Shown here in pieces: positions 6,499 to 8,580 of a stretch of 8,580 nt of DNA. The position numbers were made by a program, and so were the translations under genes. This stretch comes from Pseudomonadota bacterium (GTDB taxonomy: Bacteria; Pseudomonadota; Gammaproteobacteria; UBA6186; Azoamicaceae): positions 1 through 8,580 of the forward strand of contig JAJZUR010000061.1 of assembly GCA_021848375.1 (NCBI GenBank), given 5' to 3'. Below the pieces are notes generated by a model. That model did not search any database and had not been told where the DNA came from. It worked only from the letters and a program-made list of their open reading frames with translations. Each line of letters begins with the position of its first letter. The first letter of the stretch is position 1.

Positions 6499-7162
6499 AT
6501 CGTTCAAGATGCACGCCCCTCATTTCCATTGGTATATATCCTTTCGCCAATAAATATACCTCGCGAGATCCCGCCCGAGAGGCCTTTGGCTTTCGAATAT
6601 TCACCTGATTAAATCGATTTTTCAACTGTGCCAGATATTCTTGAAAACCTGAACCTTGAAATAACTTGATAAGAAACCCACCGCCACTGACTAAAACTTG
6701 TTCAGCAAAATGAAGTGCTTCTTCTGCTAAAGCATAAACCCTAGCTTGATCAACCATCATAATACCACTTAAGTTGGGGGCCATATCTGAAATTACAAGA
6801 TCCACATCTTTTCCGTTTAACATTGAGATTACAGTCTCCACGAATTCTGGTTTTTGAATATCTCCAAGGAGTATATCGACCCCATTTAGCGGATCCATAG
6901 GTAAAATATCAATGGCCAGTACCTTACCGGTTTGACCTATGCTTTCTACCGCCACTTGTGACCATCCCCCTGGCGCTGCACCCAAATCAACCACTGTCAT
7001 TCCTTTCGCAAAAATTTTATCGCGCGCATTTATTTCCTGTAACTTATAAGTAGCTCGAGAACGATAGCCTTCATCCTTTGCTTGTTGAACGTAAGGATCT
7101 GAATGCTGTCTATCTAACCAGCATCTACTGCTTTTGGTTCTGCTTCTAGACTTACTTGCCAT
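6491..7162 (-). CDS. rlmE: 23S rRNA (uridine-2'-O)-methyltransferase RlmE (FtsJ/RrmJ)
   Basis: S-adenosylmethionine-dependent enzyme that 2'-O-methylates U2552 in the A-loop of 23S rRNA, a late step in 50S maturation. The product is 223 residues from the ATG at 7162. After a basic Arg/Lys/Ser-rich start come WLDRQHSDPYVQQAK and RSRATYKL with catalytic Lys40, the SAM-binding motif VVDLGAAPGGWSQ (about 57-69), ILPMDP, SDMAPNLSG with catalytic Asp126, the second lysine Lys166 in IKLFQG, and Glu201 in SREVY. This gives the K-D-K-E tetrad of the family. A TTG two codons upstream (7168) is also in frame, but the ATG follows a TGAG at about 8 nt. The C-terminus has about 14 residues beyond the E. 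coli end, and the frame overlaps the ftsH start. First gene of rlmE-ftsH-glmM. Confidence 0.97.
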   Translation of the reverse strand: MASKSRSRTKSSRCWLDRQHSDPYVQQAKDEGYRSRATYKLQEINARDKIFAKGMTVVDLGAAPGGWSQVAVESIGQTGKVLAIDILPMDPLNGVDILLGDIQKPEFVETVISMLNGKDVDLVISDMAPNLSGIMMVDQARVYALAEEALHFAEQVLVSGGGFLIKLFQGSGFQEYLAQLKNRFNQVNIRKPKASRAGSREVYLLAKGYIPMEMRGVHLERYA

Positions 7163-7190
7163 TATCAAAACTCATCAATTGCATTAGAAT
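7162..7190 (+). promoter_or_regulatory. Candidate yhbY promoter
   Basis: TTATCA (7162-7167), a 17-bp spacer and TAGAAT (7185-7190) give 4/6 and 5/6 matches to sigma70 elements, with initiation expected near 7197 and a leader of about 24 nt. The elements sit in the transcribed leader and first codon of rlmE. The match is moderate, and another arrangement is possible in this AT-rich gap. Confidence 0.35.
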
Positions 7191-7198
7191 AGATTCAT

Positions 7199-7227
7199 AT
7201 TATAAGGAGTATCATACACTATGTCAC
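7199..7227 (-). promoter_or_regulatory. Sigma70 promoter of the rlmE-ftsH-glmM operon
   Basis: On the minus strand, GTGACA (7227-7222) and a perfect TATAAT (7204-7199) are separated by exactly 17 bp: a 5/6 plus 6/6 match to the sigma70 consensus. Transcription would start near 7192, giving an rlmE leader of about 30 nt. The promoter lies over the Shine-Dalgarno and start codon of the divergent yhbY gene, so transcription of yhbY passes through it. Confidence 0.7.
7204..7210 (+). promoter_or_regulatory. yhbY ribosome binding site
   Basis: AAGGAGT lies 10 nt before the ATG at 7221, the strongest Shine-Dalgarno in the window. It fixes the yhbY start and shares bases with the spacer and the edge of the -10 element of the opposing rlmE promoter. 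Confidence 0.8.
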
Positions 7228-7502
7228 TCACCAACCAAACCAAGCGTAGACTGATTGCGGCTGCGCACGCATTACACCCCATTGTTATTATAGGCAATCA
7301 AGGGCTTACGGAAGGGGTTAGGGCAGAAACCGATCGAGCGCTTTTTGATCACGAATTGATTAAAGTTAGAATTACTACAGGCGAGGATAAAGCTGAAAAA
7401 AAACAATTGGCCGAAGAATTAGCAGATCAACTCAACGCAAATTGTCTTCGATTAATTGGCAAAATTGCGATTTTATATCGTAAGTCGAATAAAAAGTCCT
7501 AA
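7221..7502 (+). CDS. yhbY: YhbY-family CRM-domain RNA-binding protein
   Basis: Single CRM domain protein that associates with pre-50S ribosomal particles and is thought to act in large-subunit assembly. The 93 residues (E. coli 97) cover the whole domain: an N-terminal helix LTNQTKRRLIAAAHAL, the family signature around VIIGNQGLTEGV with the GxxG loop (about residues 25-28), a HELIKVRI strand, an acidic/basic helix, and the closing IGKIAILYRKS strand with a lysine-rich tail. It is divergent from rlmE with a 58-bp gap, as in E. coli, where yhbY lies between greA and rlmE. Pairing a 50S assembly factor with a 23S methyltransferase fits a shared ribosome-maturation role. It ends 11 bp from the convergent greA stop. 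Confidence 0.95.
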   Translation: MSLTNQTKRRLIAAAHALHPIVIIGNQGLTEGVRAETDRALFDHELIKVRITTGEDKAEKKQLAEELADQLNANCLRLIGKIAILYRKSNKKS

Positions 7503-7513
7503 TTTAAACCTGC

Positions 7514-7999
7514 TCAACTGTAAATGACTTCAATAATTTCAAGTGTCATCACTCCACCCGGCGCGTTAAGTTCTACTGAATCCCCTTTCAATTTTCCAAT
7601 GACCGCTCGAGCAATGGGTGAAGTAATAGAGATCTTGGCTGATTTTAAGTCTGCCTCATCTTCTCCTACGATTTGATAAATCATTTCTTGGTCGGTATCA
7701 AGATTGACTAAAGTAACCGTCGCGCCAAAGACGACTTTCCCGTCGTTCGTAAATCCACTTAAATCAATAACTTGCGCATGGGCTAATTTATGTTCAATGT
7801 CGCGGATCCGCGCTTCGATAAACCCCTGTTGCTCTTTAGCTGCATGATATTCGGCATTTTCTTTAAGATCCCCATGTCCCCTTGCTTCCGCGATGGCGGC
7901 AATCACCTTAGGTCGCGCAACACTTTTGAGCTCTTTTAGCTCTTCGCGTAATTTTTCAAGACCATTGACGGTCATGGGAATTTTAGTCATGGTATTCAT
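7514..7999 (-). CDS. greA: Transcription elongation factor GreA
   Basis: Binds the secondary channel of RNA polymerase and stimulates cleavage of backtracked transcripts, rescuing stalled complexes. The 161-residue product has the N-terminal coiled coil (about 12-78) whose tip HGDLKENAEYHAA carries the acidic pair Asp44/Glu47 (Asp41/Glu44 in E. coli). The C-terminal FKBP-like domain follows, with FGATVTLVNLD, EDEADL, ISITSPIARAVIGK and PGGVMTLEI. The ATG at 7999 is favoured because AAGGG lies 5 nt upstream; an ATG three codons in (7990) would give the E. coli length of 158 but has no well-spaced ribosome site. Unlike the common carA-carB-greA order, the gene upstream here is a divergent TetR regulator. 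Confidence 0.97.
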   Translation of the reverse strand: MNTMTKIPMTVNGLEKLREELKELKSVARPKVIAAIAEARGHGDLKENAEYHAAKEQQGFIEARIRDIEHKLAHAQVIDLSGFTNDGKVVFGATVTLVNLDTDQEMIYQIVGEDEADLKSAKISITSPIARAVIGKLKGDSVELNAPGGVMTLEIIEVIYS

Positions 8000-8004
8000 G
8001 GTTA

Positions 8005-8009
8005 CCCTT
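8005..8009 (-). promoter_or_regulatory. greA ribosome binding site (decides the start)
   Basis: The minus strand reads AAGGG 5 nt before the ATG at 7999 and 14 nt before the alternative ATG at 7990, so the upstream ATG is the better start. Confidence 0.6.
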
Positions 8010-8024
8010 TAGGAAATAAGGCTA

Positions 8025-8033
8025 TTTATAACA
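8025..8033 (-). promoter_or_regulatory. Candidate greA extended -10 promoter
   Basis: The minus strand reads TGT followed by TATAAA, an extended -10 element, 25 nt before the greA ATG. That predicts a short leader of about 18 nt. The hexamer 17 bp upstream (TCCTCA) is a poor -35, as extended -10 promoters tolerate. A run of seven G residues (8054-8060, plus strand) lies just beyond. Confidence 0.4.
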
Positions 8034-8112
8034 TTTATTTATTGCGGTGAGGAGGGGGGGTGTATTGGCGTGAGCAGCCAAAATAAGTCAGGAATTGAAC
8101 ATTTGTACAGTA

Positions 8113-8140
8113 TTGAACTATCTATGAAACTTTGTATAAT
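8113..8140 (+). promoter_or_regulatory. Promoter of the TetR-family gene
   Basis: TTGAAC (8113-8118), a 16-bp spacer and a perfect TATAAT (8135-8140) form a good sigma70 promoter. Initiation near 8147 leaves a leader of about 65 nt. The heptamer ATTGAAC occurs twice (8094-8100 and 8112-8118), 18 bp apart, the second copy covering the -35 element. Confidence 0.6.
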
Positions 8141-8154
8141 GACTTAGTTAAATC

Positions 8155-8170
8155 GTCCCTAAACTGGGAC
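8155..8170 (+). promoter_or_regulatory. Candidate TetR operator or leader hairpin
   Basis: Perfect inverted repeat GTCCC-N6-GGGAC lies about 15 bp downstream of the -10 element and 41 bp before the TetR-family start. The size and position fit an autorepressor site, since many TetR proteins bind short dyads next to their own promoters. The same bases could instead form a 5-bp RNA stem. Inferred from symmetry only. Confidence 0.35.
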
Positions 8171-8197
8171 ACCTTATTAGAATGATTGAAAGTTAAC

Positions 8198-8205
8198 AAG
8201 AGAGG
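8198..8205 (+). promoter_or_regulatory. TetR-family gene ribosome binding site
   Basis: AAGAGAGG lies 6 nt before the ATG at 8212. It is well spaced and supports this start. Confidence 0.65.
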
Positions 8206-8211
8206 CCAATT

Positions 8212-8580
8212 ATGAACAAAAGAACCGATAAACGCGTCCGTTTAATAGAAGCAGCGGACAAACTATTTTATGAACAAGGTGTTAATGTAACTACACTGGC
8301 AAATATTGCTTCTTTGGCTGAAGTGCCATTAGGGAATGTGTACTACTATTTCAAATCCAAAGAATCTATCGTCCTCGCTGTGATTGAACGTCGTCGTCAA
8401 GCCATTCAAGCGCAATTTTCAACTTGGAATGTCTTAAATAATAAAGGCCGTTTGAAATCTCTCATTGAGTTAAATGCAAATCAAGGCAATCAAACAGTTT
8501 CGTTTGGCGATTGGTTAGGCAGTTTATGTCAAGAACTGTGCAAACAAACGGGCGAAATTTCTTCTGCCGCTTCAGGTTTG
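8212..8580 (+). CDS. TetR/AcrR-family transcriptional regulator (partial, 3' end outside window)
   Basis: The frame from ATG 8212 stays open for 123 codons to the window edge. Residues about 5-50 form a TetR-type DNA-binding domain: RVRLIEAADKLFYEQG (helix 1), a short linker, TTLANIASLAEVPLGNVYYYF (helix-turn-helix with the typical G-x-x-Y-Y-Y-F recognition helix), then KSKESIVLAVIERR (helix 4). The part beyond is the start of the all-helical ligand/dimer domain, which is not diagnostic of ligand; it has two Cys residues close together (SLCQELC, 101-107). TetR proteins usually act as dimeric repressors released by a small molecule and often control a neighbouring efflux or metabolic gene, which here would lie beyond the right edge. 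It has its own promoter and ribosome site and is divergent from greA. Family call secure; specific function unknown. Confidence 0.9.
   Translation, partial: MNKRTDKRVRLIEAADKLFYEQGVNVTTLANIASLAEVPLGNVYYYFKSKESIVLAVIERRRQAIQAQFSTWNVLNNKGRLKSLIELNANQGNQTVSFGDWLGSLCQELCKQTGEISSAASGL

Noticed and set aside
6499..6507. TTG start for ftsH, adding three residues
   Set aside because: A GAGGGG run is better placed for it, but the ATG aligns with the family N-terminus and puts Phe228, H417, H421 and D495 at the E. coli positions.
1..8580. CRISPR array, insertion sequence, integrase, toxin-antitoxin or defence module
   Set aside because: I found no regular direct repeats, transposase frames, terminal inverted repeats or recognisable defence genes. 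The tRNA-Leu shows no flanking integrase or duplicated 3' end within the window.

Overview
The window reads as a chromosomal segment from a moderately AT-rich gammaproteobacterium. The evidence is the conserved neighbourhood greA / yhbY / rlmE-ftsH-glmM / tpiA-secG-tRNA-Leu(GAG), plus proteins that follow the Escherichia coli family members closely. With the starts chosen here, the FtsH zinc ligands fall at H417, H421 and D495 and the GlmM phosphoserine at S102, as in E. coli. A Legionellales-like host (Legionella/Coxiella relatives) is a guess from composition and from the DUF475 remnant. The sequence alone does not settle the genus.

Layout, left to right. Positions 84-168 (minus) hold a class II tRNA-Leu(GAG) with encoded CCA. 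Positions 196-2727 (minus) hold a tightly packed set transcribed leftwards: ugpB-like binding protein, then tpiA, then secG, with 1-nt spacing or overlap at each junction, reading on towards the tRNA. Positions 2728-3241 contain no intact gene. They hold the ugpB leader, two small dyads, and on the plus strand the N-terminal fragment of a DUF475/TerC-type membrane protein that breaks off into an unrelated, unidentified reading frame ending at glmM. Positions 3242-7162 (minus) hold rlmE, ftsH and glmM as an overlapping operon behind a near-consensus sigma70 promoter at 7199-7227. Positions 7221-7502 (plus) hold yhbY, divergent from rlmE and convergent with greA (7514-7999, minus). A TetR-type regulator starts at 8212 (plus) and runs off the right edge.

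How the genes relate. RlmE (23S rRNA 2'-O-methylation) and YhbY (50S assembly factor) serve ribosome maturation. FtsH and SecG serve membrane-protein quality control and export. GlmM makes glucosamine-1-phosphate for the cell wall. GreA rescues stalled RNA polymerase. TpiA is glycolytic. The UgpB homologue would deliver glycerol-3-phosphate or its diesters, whose carbon enters metabolism as dihydroxyacetone phosphate, the substrate of TpiA.

Most of the window is conserved housekeeping and I see no clearly new system. The departures worth checking are: folP absent from its common place between ftsH and glmM; a lone ugpB fused into the tpiA-secG unit without its ABC partners in view; the truncated DUF475 gene joined to an unidentified tail; mutually overlapping divergent promoters between yhbY and rlmE; and a TetR gene next to greA with a candidate operator in its leader.
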